Part shown: one piece after another, positions 23,055 through 34,330 of the stretch
Layout: the number at the start of each line of letters is the position of its first letter
Position numbering within the stretch: position 1 is the first letter of the stretch
Assembly: GCA_022410635.1 (NCBI GenBank)
Contig: JAJVDF010000139.1
Span: forward strand, 2,203,306-2,267,305
DNA length: 64,000 bases
Direction of reading: 5' to 3'
Source: Tretioscincus oriximinensis
Taxonomy: Eukaryota; Chordata; Lepidosauria; Squamata; Gymnophthalmidae
Translations under genes and position numbers: made by a program
The notes under the pieces: generated by a model
Seen by the model: only the letters and a program-made list of their open reading frames with translations
Databases searched by the model: none
What the model was told of the DNA's origin: nothing

Positions 23055-25675
23055 AGATTAGCAAGACAACATACTGTCTCTTTTTCCAAAAAAATCTAAT
23101 ACCCTTATATATTTTCTCCCTGCAATTCTGATTATTGTTTTTCTGAATTTTTTGTAAAAAAACGACCAAATGTTTTATGTACTAGAAACAGGAATTTAAA
23201 ACAACAACAACAGTCGTGTGAATTATAAATATTTCTGGTGTGCAGTCTAAATATTTCGAATGCCTTTCACAAGTGATGGGAAAAAATTGTAATATCCGTA
23301 GCTAAGAGAACGAAAAAGAATATAACTTAATTTTTAACATCAGGATTTGAGGGTTTTAGGTTGTTACAGAGCTTTTAACTAAGCCAAGAAGAATAATTTC
23401 AAAATGTCTCAGTATAAGAATTTGTGACATTTTAATTTCCTTAATATCAAATTTTAAAGGAATGCAAAATAGAAAGGAATTTAAATCTAAATCTAAAGGA
23501 ACTTAAATGGTTTGGGGGAAATTACAGGATTTTTAACTAAACTTAGAAGGATGGTTTCTAAAAATATCAATTTAAGTTTTGTGTCTTTCAAACATCCTCA
23601 ATATCAAATTCTAAAGGATTGCAAAATTAAAAGGAACTTATATAAAAATTTAAAGAAATTTAAAGCATTAATTTGTGCAAATTAATTCTTATTTCTTGTA
23701 ACCCAGCACTACAACATCTGTTGATTTTTAAAAGAACATTCACATGGTCCTTCTTGGTTCCAGAATAATATCTTGATTGCTTTTATATGACAATAACTAA
23801 TTCCAAAACAGGATAAGAAGGGATGGGGAATGAATTATGAGTTCGGTGGGCCCGTTTTCTTCTGGGGGGAAGTGTTGGAAAGGCTGTCAGAGGAAAGACT
23901 GCACAGGAAATACCCAGCTTAGCTGAGGAAATATCCTGCACATATTTCTGCTAAGTGTTTATAAGGGAAAGAAAGGCATGTGTAATGAAAACTGAAAGGG
24001 TGGCAAGTACTCTGAGAGATGGGCTCACTGGAGTGGATCCCTATGCAGTAAGCAATGTGCCTGTGCTGGCAGTGTGGAGGAGTGTGTGAGTAGGTGGTAA
24101 ATGTGTGTGTGTGGGGAGAAGGAGGAGGGAGTGGGAACAAGAGGAAAGGAGCAGAAAGAGTGGGTGGTGGTTGAAAATAAGAAGGAAACCTCTAAGGCTC
24201 CTAATTATTCATAAAGGTTAAAGGTGATGACCTTGACTTTATGGAAGTTCAAAGGCAGCACTTATGTTTTCCTTGCTTCAGAGTTTCAAATTTTAATTTT
24301 TGGATGCCCTCGCCTTCTATATTTTAGTTTAAAGCTTTATTCTCCATATTTCTACCTCCCTTATCAGCCTTCAGTTTGGGCCTTTAGAGGGTCCCCAAGG
24401 CCAACATTTTCCCCCCTTTTTCATTTTCCTTAAGCCAAATTCTTTTCTCACTTGTCTCCTTTATTGCACTTTGCGGAAACCCCTTTTTCGACCACCAGAA
24501 GGTGTACAATATAACCCAATTAAGCTGTTTAGGCCCTGGGCTTTTATGGTGTTGTCTAGACAGTTCAAGGTTTTGTAAACAGCCTACCCAGGTCGTACAA
24601 CATAAAATGAAGGGAAAAAAACCAGCACCAGGTTTTCTGGGAAAATAAAGATCTGGCAAGCTAATCCCTTCTTGTTTATTTTTTTATGCAAGAGACACAG
24701 ATCCTTGGACCAGGTCCTTACATTCCACCCTGAAAAAAAACAACAACTGTGGACTGAGAAAGTTCCTTGGAATATAATCATAGAAAGTTGCCAACTTGGA
24801 ACACTTCCTCCATTCGCCTAAATTAGGGGGTTTGATTAGTCATCCTTTGACAAATACTGTAACCAGATGGATTCAAGATCTTCGACCCTTTGCAAACTGT
24901 ATGATCAGTTCGGAGAAAACCGCCTTTAATCCCACTTTTATATAAAATGGGTTCGATTTGTGAATATTCCTCAACCTTAAATCTGCTCCATTTTTTNAAA
25001 AAAAAGTCTGTCTACCTCTTATGATGTTCCTGAGATCTTCATACATAACCCTGTAAAGAAAGGCATTTGAATACCCAAGTGGCGTTTAAAGACTACGATT
25101 TTACTCCAGTTTTACTTCTAATTGCACCACATTCTCTGTTGCTCCCTTGACATCTTCAAAAGGAAAAAATGAAAAACAATTCACTATGAACAGGGATGGA
25201 GGGGTTTTTTTTTCCTGTAAGCTGTTTGAAATTGCTCTGTAAGAAATTATGCAGATTTTGGAAGATTCCGAAATCAAATACCTTATCTAGAGGACAGACT
25301 AGGCCAAATATTGGAATGTTTGATCTATTTGAAATTCAGTGCCATGTAACTGTAACAATACATATTTGTTTACTATTCACAGTGTATTGTTTCCCCTTTT
25401 TTTTCTCTTTGGAGCTAGTGTATAGTGCTTTTGCTTTTTATACACTGATTTTCGCCCTATCCCCAATGCCTATCTTATCAAGTCTCCCTTGACATCTGTC
25501 TCACTCTCATGCCTGCCCCTCGTTTCTGTTTCTATGGACACATGTAAGTGCCAGTGAATAAACCCCATGTATATATACATATATACACATGCAAAGCCAA
25601 CCGCCTTGGCATCATCCTAAAAACTGGATAACTCCACAGTGCAGGCTGCACCTGCTTAGGAACGATTCAGATTAA

Positions 25676-25823
25676 GGCTACATCCCCACATCACTTACTT
25701 CTTCCACGATAGTTGGGTACTCCACAATAAAGCACTGTGGGGACGGGTTTACTCCAGAATATCCATGCTTCATTATGGGCTATCCAATTATGGTGGCAGA
25801 AATAATGGTGTGTGGATGCAGCA
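25676..25823. mobile_element. MITE family A copy, 3' flank of HOXD11
   Basis: Left end GGCTACATCCCCACATCAC, right end GTGTGTGGATGCAGCA. The bases TAA flank it on both sides, a possible 3-bp target duplication. It lies about 670 bp beyond the HOXD11 stop, so it may fall in or near the 3' UTR. Confidence 0.75.
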
Positions 25824-26493
25824 TAAAAGTATTTTCGAGGCAAAGTGGTCTCTGGCTGCAATTAGTTGCTTTGCCCCCTCCCCTAAGGCAGATAAGTTGC
25901 CAGGATCCTGCCTAGACATGGAACAGGTAAGGCCAAGGTCCCTGCAGGAGAAGAAAGCTCCATGGGAAGAAGAGGGAAGAGAAACCAGCGGATACATTTG
26001 AGGCACATTATTCTCAACCCAAAAAACGCCACGAAGAAAAGAACAAAGTGGAAGACAAGAGCAACAACAGCGGCCACAGCTCTGGCAACGTCAAGGGTGG
26101 TTCAAAATAAACGGACACCACATGGACATCAGAATTACCCTCTTTCCCTCGGGAAGGTGTCCTGTTCCGCTGCCCATCTCCTGAAGCCAAGGGGGGCCTG
26201 GCAGACCCGGAGTTGCTGGGCACTGGGGCCAAATGGGGGCTTGTAAGGTCCACAGGCCGAGTGTCCCTTCAGCCCCTGGATTGTCCTGGGTGTGATGACT
26301 ATTTAAAAATGTACATTTATGAGAACAGGTGAGTCAACAAGGCGTCTCCATCCTTCTTTCCAACTTTCCTCCTTCCATCCTTCTATTCTTCTTTCCAACC
26401 TTCCTCTTTCCCGCCTTTCGTTCCTTGCTTCCATCCTTCGTTCCATCCTTCCTCCTCCTGTGTCTTCCTTCCCACCCGCCCTTGTTTGGCCCC

Positions 26494-28231
26494 TCAAAAC
26501 AAGGGGTTGCCGGTGAAATATTGCAGCCGGTCCCTGTTGAGTTTCTTTTCCTTCATCCGTCGGTTCTGGAACCATATTTTCACTTGCCTGTCCGTCAAGT
26601 TCAGCATCCTGGACAGCTGCAGCCTTTTCTCCTTGTTGATGTAGACGTTGAAGAAGAACTCGCGCTCCAGCTCCCGGATCTGGTACTTGGTGTAAGGGCA
26701 GCGCTTCTTCCGGGAGCGCTGGGGAAGGGCTGGGGAGGAAGCGAAAGGAAAGGGCGTGGAAGGGGCGCAAAAAGGTTACACGGCGGCGCAGCCAGCGGAG
26801 GAAGCAGGGCACATACTGAGGGCAGGGCCGGCCTTCGACTTCCTGCAGAACCTCTGAGAACCTGGCTGGACGCCTCTCCTTGCCCTCAAACTTTGATTTT
26901 TTAAAGACACAGAGGATTTGCAATTTTTATTTATTTATTTTTGCAGGCGTGAGCGCAGCTGGGGAAGGCAGAGGTTTTGCATGGCTTCAAGGGACTCCCC
27001 CGCTCCCCAAATGCAGGACCGACGTTGGAGCCCCTCAGTTGCAGGGAAAGGAAACCCACGTCCCCCAAGACCCCCCTCGGGACAGGAGCCCTGGGTGGAA
27101 CTTCTGCCTTTCCCTCAGGGGTGCAAAATGGGCCCCTTCTGCCCGCCAGGAGCCCCCTGCAGGCGTCCCCCTCGACGGCCCTGTCCCCCGCATTATCCTC
27201 CTCCAGGCATCCGCGCGACCTCCCCTCACCCCAGCAATGGGTTTCCTCCCATAAACACGCTTTACTGCAGTATCGGAAACCTTATAGAACGTATAAAAGC
27301 CCTTCGGATGCTTATAAAAACCGCCCATAAAAAGCCCCCGCGGGTTTGGCCGAGCGGGCGCCCGGTGCTCCTTCTGCCTTTCTCCCTCCTTCCCTCCTTC
27401 ACCCCACCCGCCACTTTCTCAACTCTGGCTCGCCCCCCCTTGCCCCCCCCCAGGGTTCCCTGAGACCCCGGCCCCATCCCCACCCGCGCCCCACTCACCT
27501 GCCGCGCTGCTGCTTTTCTCCGTGCCCCCGGCGTCCCTCGAGGGGGTCCCCGCCGCCGGGCTCCCCTCTCCTCCGCCGTCCCCCTTCTTCTCCTGGCTGC
27601 CGGGGGGGTCGGGCGAGGGCCCCTCCCTGCACCCCCCCGCGGCAGGGCTCTTGGGGAACAGGCGGCCCTTGTCGCTCTCCGGCGGCAGCTGCAGCTGCGG
27701 TGGCGCCGCGTAGGGGTGGGGCGCCGCATCGTAGAACTGGTCGAAGCCCTGCGGGAGGATCCCGTTCCTGCCCACCGCGCTGTAGAAGTTACTGGCGGCG
27801 GCGGCGGCGGCGGCGGGGTCCGTCTTGAAGAGCACGTCGGGGCGCCGGGCGGCCGCCGGCAAAAAGTCCCTGCCGCCGCCCCCGCCGCTGTGCATCACGT
27901 CGTCGTAGTAGCTGCTGGGCGCGTAGGAGCTTCGGTAGGGCCACTTGTCGCCCCCGGGGCCGACGGCGCCCCCCACAGTCCCCCCGACGGCGCCCCCCGA
28001 CGCCCCCACGCTGCCGCCGCCTCCGGGGTAGTCGCGGAAGGCCTGGCGGCGCCCGGGGCCCCCGTGAGAAGCGAGGGCGGGGGCGTAGGCGAAGGGCACC
28101 TGGCAAGGGGGCGCCGACGGGGGCAGGAAGGGGGCCTTGGCCGCGAAGTCCGACGGGGAGACGTAGTAGGCGGCGGCGCAGGCAGGGAGATACATGCTGG
28201 AGCGGCTGCCGCAGTCGTCGAAGTCACTCAT
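26494..28231 (-). CDS. HOXD11: Homeobox protein HOXD11 (two exons)
   Basis: HOX11-paralogue transcription factor; the family patterns the sacral axis, zeugopod and kidney. Exon 1 is 28231-27499 and exon 2 is 26729-26494; the 769-bp intron has donor GTGAGT and acceptor CTCCCCAG. A second AG lies 16 bp further in, but only the upstream one gives [18 protein letters not shown] in frame. The protein is 322 residues (human about 338). The N-terminus [19 protein letters not shown] and the later [21 protein letters not shown] are HOX11 signatures. The homeodomain spans about 250-309 and, through the end TGNPLF, matches the human protein as I know it. The variable middle is Gly/Ala-rich, with a short Ala run before SNFY. 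The intron carries a dense block of CATAAA/TATAAA sites (separate entry). Confidence 0.97.
27245..27338 (-). promoter_or_regulatory. HOXD11 intron: cluster of HOX/CDX-like sites
   Basis: Within 90 bp of the HOXD11 intron there are CCCATAAAC (27248-27256), TATAAAAGCCC, TATAAAAACC and CCCATAAAAAGCC (ending near 27335). Twelve bases at 27322-27333 are the exact reverse complement of the TTTTTATGGGCG in the HOXD9 intron. The block is AT-spiked in an otherwise GC-rich intron. Confidence 0.4.
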
Positions 28232-28464
28232 GGCTCCCGCCGCCGCCTTCGGGCGAGGAGACTTGCGACTCCGGGCGGGCAGGGCCGGGGGCGGCGGGGT
28301 GGAGGAGGCGATCGCCCGGCCCCCCGACGACGAGCCCCATCTAGGCGCACGGCGAGCGGCGGCTCTGGCCAGCAGGGAGGCAGGCGGAGGGGGGGGGAGC
28401 CCCCACCCCGCGCGCGGCTCCGGCTGCTGACGCGCGATCCATCTTGACGGACTCGAGTGGTAAT

Positions 28465-28510
28465 TGTGTCACGTGAGGGAAGCGAGGGAGGAAAATGTCC
28501 TTATATCTAT
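28465..28510 (-). promoter_or_regulatory. HOXD11 proximal promoter: CACGTG and TATA-like site
   Basis: TCACGTGACA, with E-box core 28470-28475, lies about 240 bp upstream of the HOXD11 ATG. Reading along the gene, a TATAAGG sequence (about 28500-28506) precedes it by roughly 25 bp, so the E-box could fall near the transcription start. No CCAAT box is visible beside it. The 87-N gap at 28725 hides sequence further upstream. Confidence 0.4.
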
Positions 28511-28724
28511 ATCAGCCCCCAGCACGCACACGCGGCTCACGGCCCCCCAGCCCCTCCCGCCTGGCCTCGCCTCCCCCGGCTTCTTCCCCCAAGGACCCCC
28601 AGGACCTTCCCGCCTCCCAGAACCCCTCGGACCACCAGGGGCCCCTTCCTCCTCCTCCTCCTCCTCGCAGCCCCGCACGGCGAGCAGCAGACACGCGTTT
28701 GGAGAAGCCGGAGCATTTCCACCC

Positions 28725-28811
28725 NNNNNNNNNNNNNNNNNNNNNNNNNNNNNNNNNNNNNNNNNNNNNNNNNNNNNNNNNNNNNNNNNNNNNNNNNNNN
28801 NNNNNNNNNNN
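28725..28811. other. Assembly gap (87 N)
   Basis: Run of 87 N about 0.5 kb upstream of the HOXD11 start, in GC-rich DNA. Open frames crossing it have no support. Confidence 0.99.
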
Positions 28812-29329
28812 CCCTGGCTCCGGAGGCACCGAGAGCCCCCCATCTTGCGTGTGGCTCCAAGAAAAGGCGGGCAAAGGGGCGAGGAGCCCTTGAGGGAAAT
28901 CTACAGCCAACAAGAAACCCCGAAGGGGCGGGAAGTGCCGCTAGGCGCAAGAGTGGCTCCTTCTCGTCCCCAGAGGACTGGGATCCTTCCTCCCGACTGC
29001 GAAGAGCCGAGAGGCTGGTTTCCCCCGTTTTCTCCCTCCCCCTCCTCTCCATTTCCCCGTGGAAGTGTGCACGCAAGCACCACGCATTCACACGCGCGCG
29101 CTCACGAAAGCCCCCCAGAACCCCACGCCATACGGGGTGCATAGAGCTTCCCCCCTTAGCCCCTCCCCACATAAGGGAATCTGTCTTCGGCTGCTTTTAA
29201 AACGTGCCGCCTCCAGTCTCCCGTCTCCGGTCCATATCCTCGCCATGTCAACATCTTCCTCGGCTACAAGCGAGACACCCACAAGGCAGAGGAAAGTGGC
29301 CCTTGGAGACTCCTAGGAGAAAGGTCTCA

Positions 29330-29630
29330 GCTTTCGTAGACATGTTTTCGTGCATTTGAAGAAGCAGACGCCTCTACGAAAGCTCAGGCCACCTACCTTT
29401 CTCCTTTGAGTCTCGATTTCAGAGACAGACCCGTGTTAGTCCATGGCTGCATCCACAAGTCACTTATTTATTCCATTACAGTTGGATATTCTACAATAAA
29501 GCAGCGTGTGGACTGGTTTATTCCCAGAACATCCGTGCTTTATTGTGGAATATACAAATATAGTGGAATAAATAAGGGATGTGTGGATGCAGCCTTAGAC
29601 TAACACGGCTATTTCTTTGAAATCGACTAA
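29330..29630. mobile_element. Interspersed repeat X split by a MITE
   Basis: The left part contains AGCTTTCGTAGA and, 33 bases on, its exact complement TCTACGAAAGCT, then CCCGTGTTAGTCC. After the MITE the sequence resumes as GACTAACACGGCTATTTC. These halves are the palindromic ends of a widespread amniote repeat seen again at 30.5, 31.3 and 62.7-63.3 kb. Confidence 0.5.
29445..29594. mobile_element. MITE family A copy inside repeat X
   Basis: Full-length 150-bp copy, GGCTGCATCCACAAGTCACT to GTGTGGATGCAGCC, both arms well preserved. It interrupts repeat X, so it inserted later than that repeat. Confidence 0.85.
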
Positions 29631-29890
29631 GGGAGAGAAGAGAAGGAGAGGAACAGGGCAGGGAAAGGCTGTTCTGCGTGGATTCCAAGTGGATGAAGGA
29701 GCCATGCTGGAGGCTGCTGCAAACGTGGCTTCTCCTTCCACAAAGGGGAGAACCTGGAAGGACTTCCTTGGCCTCTGGCACAAAATACCGGGCAAAGAGA
29801 CCCCGGTACACAAGGCTTTCTTCTAACAACCCAAAGCACCAACACTGTTCTGAGGAGCTTCCAACCCTCAATGTCATTCCAAGGAGACAG

Positions 29891-30031
29891 GGACTGCATC
29901 CGCACATCACTTATTTATTCCACTATAACTGGATACTCCCCAGTGAAGCATGGATATTCTGGAATACATCGGTCCATTATTGTGGAGTATCCAACTGTAG
30001 TGGAATGAATAAGTGTTGTGTGGATGCAGCC
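29891..30031. mobile_element. MITE family A copy
   Basis: GGACTGCATCCGCACATCAC to GTGTGGATGCAGCC. It lies 300 bp from the previous copy in direct orientation. Confidence 0.8.
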
Positions 30032-30524
30032 AGAGATAGGCAGGGTGGGGAGAGCCAGCAGCCCCTGCACTGGGTATCTCTACCCATTCTCAAAGCACGA
30101 GCAACCTTTCCATTGATGCCCGTCAAAAGTGGTTCTTTCCTGGTTTTCCTTGTAGACACCCAAAGCCAGGCGACCACTGAAATTCTCTAGCCAGGGAAAG
30201 GCAAAACTCCTGCTGACCAAAGCGAGCAATTCAAACGCTTCTGGAAGACCAAATGAATTGACTCTCTCCCCTTCCCGTCCTTCGGGCACAGCCCAATGTC
30301 AAGTTTAGCCCCACCGTGGGTCCGCCATTCCCTGCAAACGCACATGGTAAACGAGATCAGCCCCCCTGTGCCTTGGCCAAAGGCGACACTGTTTGCTTTC
30401 TCCCTTTCCCCCACAGAGGTCTTCTAATAAAATAAAATAATCTAGACATGGGCTACCCTTAAGATCCAGAACATCTAGCGAGGGGGTCTTGGAGCCCCTT
30501 AGAGACTGGCAAGAAAAAGGTAGG

Positions 30525-30680
30525 CGAGTCCTTTGCAGATGCAGGCTAGGAGAACCTTCATTAGGCTTGTCTACAGAAGCTCAGGCTGCCTACCTTGTCC
30601 TTGTTAGTTTCTAAGGTGCTACGAGACTCCTTGATAGGCTTTCTGAAACCAAACTTGCAGGCCTGTTCGCTTGCAGTCTT
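30525..30680 (+). mobile_element. Interspersed repeat X fragment
   Basis: Contains CTTGTCTACAGAAGCTCAGG and TTGTTAGTTTCTAAGGTGC followed by GCTTTCTGAAACC, the conserved core of repeat X. Family name not assigned. Confidence 0.5.
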
Positions 30681-31119
30681 AAGATCTGCATAATTGATTT
30701 CTTATGAAAGTCTAGAAAGAACCAGACAACAAATGCAACCTGGATTTCAAGGCCAAATCCTAGAATCAAGGCAACAAACGCATGGCTGGCGACCAAGGAT
30801 TATTCGGGTAAGCAGACAGAAATGCCCAGCCCAGTTGGGCGGCTCACAAGGGGTTTTTTTTAGAGAGAGAAAAATATTTAAAAAACATTATCCGACGTCT
30901 AGCCTTTGGAAGGTGTTCAAATTGCAAGGGTAAACACCCGCACTCCCGCAAAAATGAAACTCAGAGCAGCCCACACGAGTAGGAAAAGAAACAGATTATG
31001 CTAACAATTCCGTGTAATAACATCTCATATTAAATGAAGCTGCCCCCCAAGCCATCGAACAGGTTTTTCTGAAATATTAGATGTTGCATGACCAACATGA
31101 CTTGTAAACATACTGTGTT

Positions 31120-32115
31120 ACATTATATTATAAATCTACATTACATCACCTATAAATATTATATATTTATTCTATATTTCCATAGTCTACCTTCTTAAAT
31201 TCTACATTCTACATTTTATATCTTCTCCTATACTCCTCATTCTACATTCTGAATTCTTGTTTTCTCCATTCTATAGTCCGCATTCATATATATAGTCTAC
31301 ATAGTGTAGAATATAACAGTGTAGAATATTGACTAACACGGCTATTTCTCTGAAATATTCTACACTGTCTATTCCTACATTCTACTTTCTATATTCCTAT
31401 ACGCATACTATATTGTGTACTCTAATATTTTACATTCTGAATGCTTATAATCTATATTCTACATCCTATAGCGCAATATTTTACATTCTGTAGTCCTATA
31501 TTCTACATTCTACATATTCAGTATTCTACATTGTGCATTTCTATAATCTACATTCTGCATTGTGTACTCTAAATATTTTACATTCTGTACTCCTATAGTC
31601 TACATTCTACATTCTATGGCTGCATCCACACATCACGTATTTTTCCCCACTATAGTCGGACATTCCACAAGAAAGCATTGTGTGCACTGATTTATTCCAG
31701 GATACTGTGCAATATCCAATTATAGTGGAATAAATAAATGATATGTGGATGCAGCCTATATCCCTATATTTTGCATTCTGTATTCCTATATTCTATGTCC
31801 CTATAGTCTACATTCTATATCCCAATATTTTACATTTGCTAATTCTATACTCTGTAGTCTGTGTTATTTTATATTCTATATGCTAATATTCTATACTCTA
31901 ATATTCTGGTTTTTACGTTTCTATATTCTGCATTCTAAATCCTTATATTCCAATTCATCACTATATATTCTGCATGCTAATATTCTACATGTTTATATTC
32001 TATATTCTGCATTCTACCCTATAGTCTATATTCATACATGCAACAATCTGTATTCCACATGCTAAAATTCTATATGTTTATATTCTGCATTCAACATTCC
32101 TGCGTTCTACATTCT
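31120..32115 (+). repeat. Degenerate TTCTACATTC satellite
   Basis: About 1 kb of diverged units built on TATATTCTACATTCTGTAT with alternating TATTCCTATA. The units are irregular, about 14-25 bp. It is interrupted by a family A MITE (31618-31756) and a short repeat X piece (31322-31356). Confidence 0.75.
31618..31756. mobile_element. MITE family A copy inside satellite
   Basis: GGCTGCATCCACACATCACG to TATGTGGATGCAGCC, flanked by TAT on both sides. Its insertion splits the TTCTACATTC satellite, which is therefore older. Confidence 0.85.
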
Positions 32116-32508
32116 ACGTTTCCTGCTGCCGACGAGTACACAGACTGTAATCTCATGTTGTTGCAAAGGACTGACCCAGATTCCTTTCCTGCACTCCACA
32201 CGAAGGGCGGCGGGGGGGGGGACCACCCCTCCTATTGCCCACACAGCCTCTGCAGTCATAGCTGAGCATAATTCCCTTGCACCCCTAAATTTGAGCCTCT
32301 GTTTCTGCTTTCCCAAAAGGGAAGGAGTGGGGAAGAGGGTCCTTCGGATTTGGTTGCTCCCGCCCAAAAAATTACATTTACCCCCTGAACCCCATTCCAG
32401 TCCTCTGCCTCCACATAAGCGCCGTCAACACGGGACAGAAGAAGTCTCATTCCACCGAGGGCCTCGGAGCCCCCGATCACCAATCACACGAGCCTTCTCC
32501 TACACGCA

Positions 32509-32676
32509 AAGGAGCCTTATCCTGCGCTATACCTCGGAATAGGAGTCTGCCATCCACATGCTAGTATAGACTATGGCAGGCTCCGAATGGGGCCTGCCAT
32601 AGTCTATACTGGCATGTGGATGGCCAACCTGTACCCCGAGATGTGACCTAGAATAAGGCTCCGTGGGGACAGGGCC
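32509..32676. mobile_element. MITE family B copy
   Basis: Long arms (CATCCACATGCTAGTATAGA / TCTATACTGGCATGTGGATG) meet at a GGCTCCGAATGGGGCC centre. The left terminus is lost, starting at GGAGCCTTATCC; the right end GGACAGGGCC is intact. Confidence 0.8.
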
Positions 32677-33659
32677 AAAGCCTCTTTCTTTTTGCCCCCT
32701 CCACCTTCTTTTGCTGCAATGTGTTGGCGCCCCCCCCCCACACACACACCCTTCCCTGGTGTTGACTGTGCAGCTAAAATGGCTCCTGCCTCTTATAGCA
32801 ACAGAGCTCACAGGCAGCTCCCGCATCAAGCCCACACGCATCAAGCCCACACCGATCTCTATTCCACCCCAGCCCAAGCCTTTCTGTTTTCTTGGTATCT
32901 TCACCCATCCGCTCTCCCGCTCCCCCCCCCTCCATCCACAGGAGCCCCATCAGAGGAAACCAACAAAAGAAACACTCCTGTTCTCCACCTCGCCTTTCCG
33001 GTGTGGACCCCCCCACCTCCTCACCCCCATTCTCCACCAACGCCCCCCCCCCTGCGCACTGGGGCAGGAGCCACCCGTCTTCCACCATTTCAAGTTCAAG
33101 GACACAGCAGCCCAAACCGTTTGCTAAGGCAGAACCAGCGAGAGGAGATACAGGCTGAGAAGGTGGAGTTCGAAGTGGGAAACAGAGTCCGAAAAGCTCT
33201 CGACCGTCTTCGCAGAAAGCCACGAAGGTCTGGAGACGTCTCTGAAGGAACGAGGCAGGCACCCCTAGCCAGCTCCATGAAGATGACAACCTAAGGTTTC
33301 CCCAAGCCCGGAGCCTTCCTCCTCTCCTCCTTCTCTTCCTCCTCCTCTTCCTCCTCCGATCTGCTGTGCAATGAGCAGCAACCCCGAGCACAACCCCCGC
33401 GCCACACTCTTGCAATGCGCCAAACGGAGACAAGGATTTTACCGTTCCGAAGTCCGCGGCGGCGCCTGCTTCCTCCCGCCATCAGCCACGATTGCGTTCC
33501 TCCCAGTGGTGGTGGCATCTCCCCTGCTTCTTCTTCTTCTTCTTCTTCTTCCTCCCCCTCCTCCTCCTCTTCCGAGGAAGGCTGCTGGGTGAGGCAGCGA
33601 GGGCGGCCGCGGGGGGAGCCAGGCTGCTGCGTGCGCAGAGGCGGCCGCCGGGCTGCAGA

Positions 33660-33675
33660 AGGGGCGCCCTGGTGG
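33660..33675 (-). promoter_or_regulatory. CTCF-like motif, HOXD11-HOXD12 spacer
   Basis: The minus strand reads CCACCAGGGCGCCCCT, about 13 of 16 matches. It lies in a CpG-rich, MITE-free block (33.3-34.0 kb), which makes it a plausible boundary element but also raises the chance of a random match. Confidence 0.35.
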
Positions 33676-34190
33676 CGTTTTGGTGCCACCCAAGATAAGA
33701 CACTAACTTGACCTTAACTTTCTGATGGCGCCCTTCGTATCTAGAGAACGTGAACAGACACTGTCTGGCCGCTCTCGTAAAAAAGCCCCGACTGCCGGGG
33801 AAGCGATTCTGAGTCATTTCATTTATTGCCCCCAGAGTTCTGCAAGCAGCCCTTTCTCTCTCTCCCCCTCCCTGCCAAACTTTAATTATTTATGCGCTTT
33901 TAGGAAAAACACAAAAGCCACCCGCAGCCATTTAGAGCCGTCGGGGGGATGTTCCCTTTGGCTTATCAAACGTCCCAGGCATTGCAGAAGCAGCCTGGCT
34001 TAGCCTATCAGAGCGAAGGGCCCGCTCCCCGGTGCCAGCGACATGCAGACGGGCTCTGGGAGGGAAGGAGATGTGTCTGCACATGTGGGTGTCACTGGGG
34101 AAGCTTCACAGCCACGTCGGAGCGTCTGCTTGGGAGGGTGTGGAAGCCAGAGGCAGGGGAAAGGAGGGCTATTTGCCCCTCTACACCTGT

Positions 34191-34211
34191 GTGCCACACA
34201 CGCACACATAC

Positions 34212-34248
<37 letters not shown>

Positions 34249-34262
34249 CACAGCCACACATA
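34191..34262 (+). repeat. CA microsatellite
   Basis: ACACAC run with short interruptions; open frames across it are repeat artefacts. Confidence 0.85.
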
Positions 34263-34330
34263 CACAACCTCCATACACAGAATATGTGTCACCACCAGCA
34301 ACGTCCAATTATTTTCAAGTTCCTACAAAT

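Larger units (their letters stand above)
16760..25675. other. HOXD10-HOXD11 spacer, MITE-free
   Basis: Nearly 9 kb with no recognisable gene and no family A or B element. The first 1 kb is the GC-rich HOXD10 5' region (CAG run near 16853, CA/CACG run near 16930). From 17.7 kb on it is AT-rich and mostly unique. An AGAT repeat (21614-21675), a short 11-bp tandem (20628-20660) and the CTCF-like site at 23039 are its only discrete features. This is where HOXD11 and HOXD10 enhancers would be expected. Confidence 0.5.
32677..34330. other. HOXD11-HOXD12 spacer, GC-rich unique block
   Basis: C-rich then CpG-rich DNA without a recognisable gene. The stretch 33290-34020 looks like a CpG island: GCGGCCGC repeats, TTC runs (33526-33552), a CTCF-like motif (33660) and a TTTAATTATTTATGCGC core (about 33882). 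It contains no MITE, although both sides are densely invaded. It may be a regulatory block between the two genes. Confidence 0.35.

Noticed and set aside
26303..26923. 206-codon open frame on the minus strand spanning the HOXD11 homeobox in another frame
   Set aside because: It reads the homeobox out of frame ([16 protein letters not shown]); the correct frame gives the intact HOXD11 homeodomain.
28630..28650. CTCF-like CCACCAGGGGCCCC upstream of HOXD11
   Set aside because: The critical GGGC core is broken, leaving about 12 of 16 matches in very GC-rich DNA; too weak.
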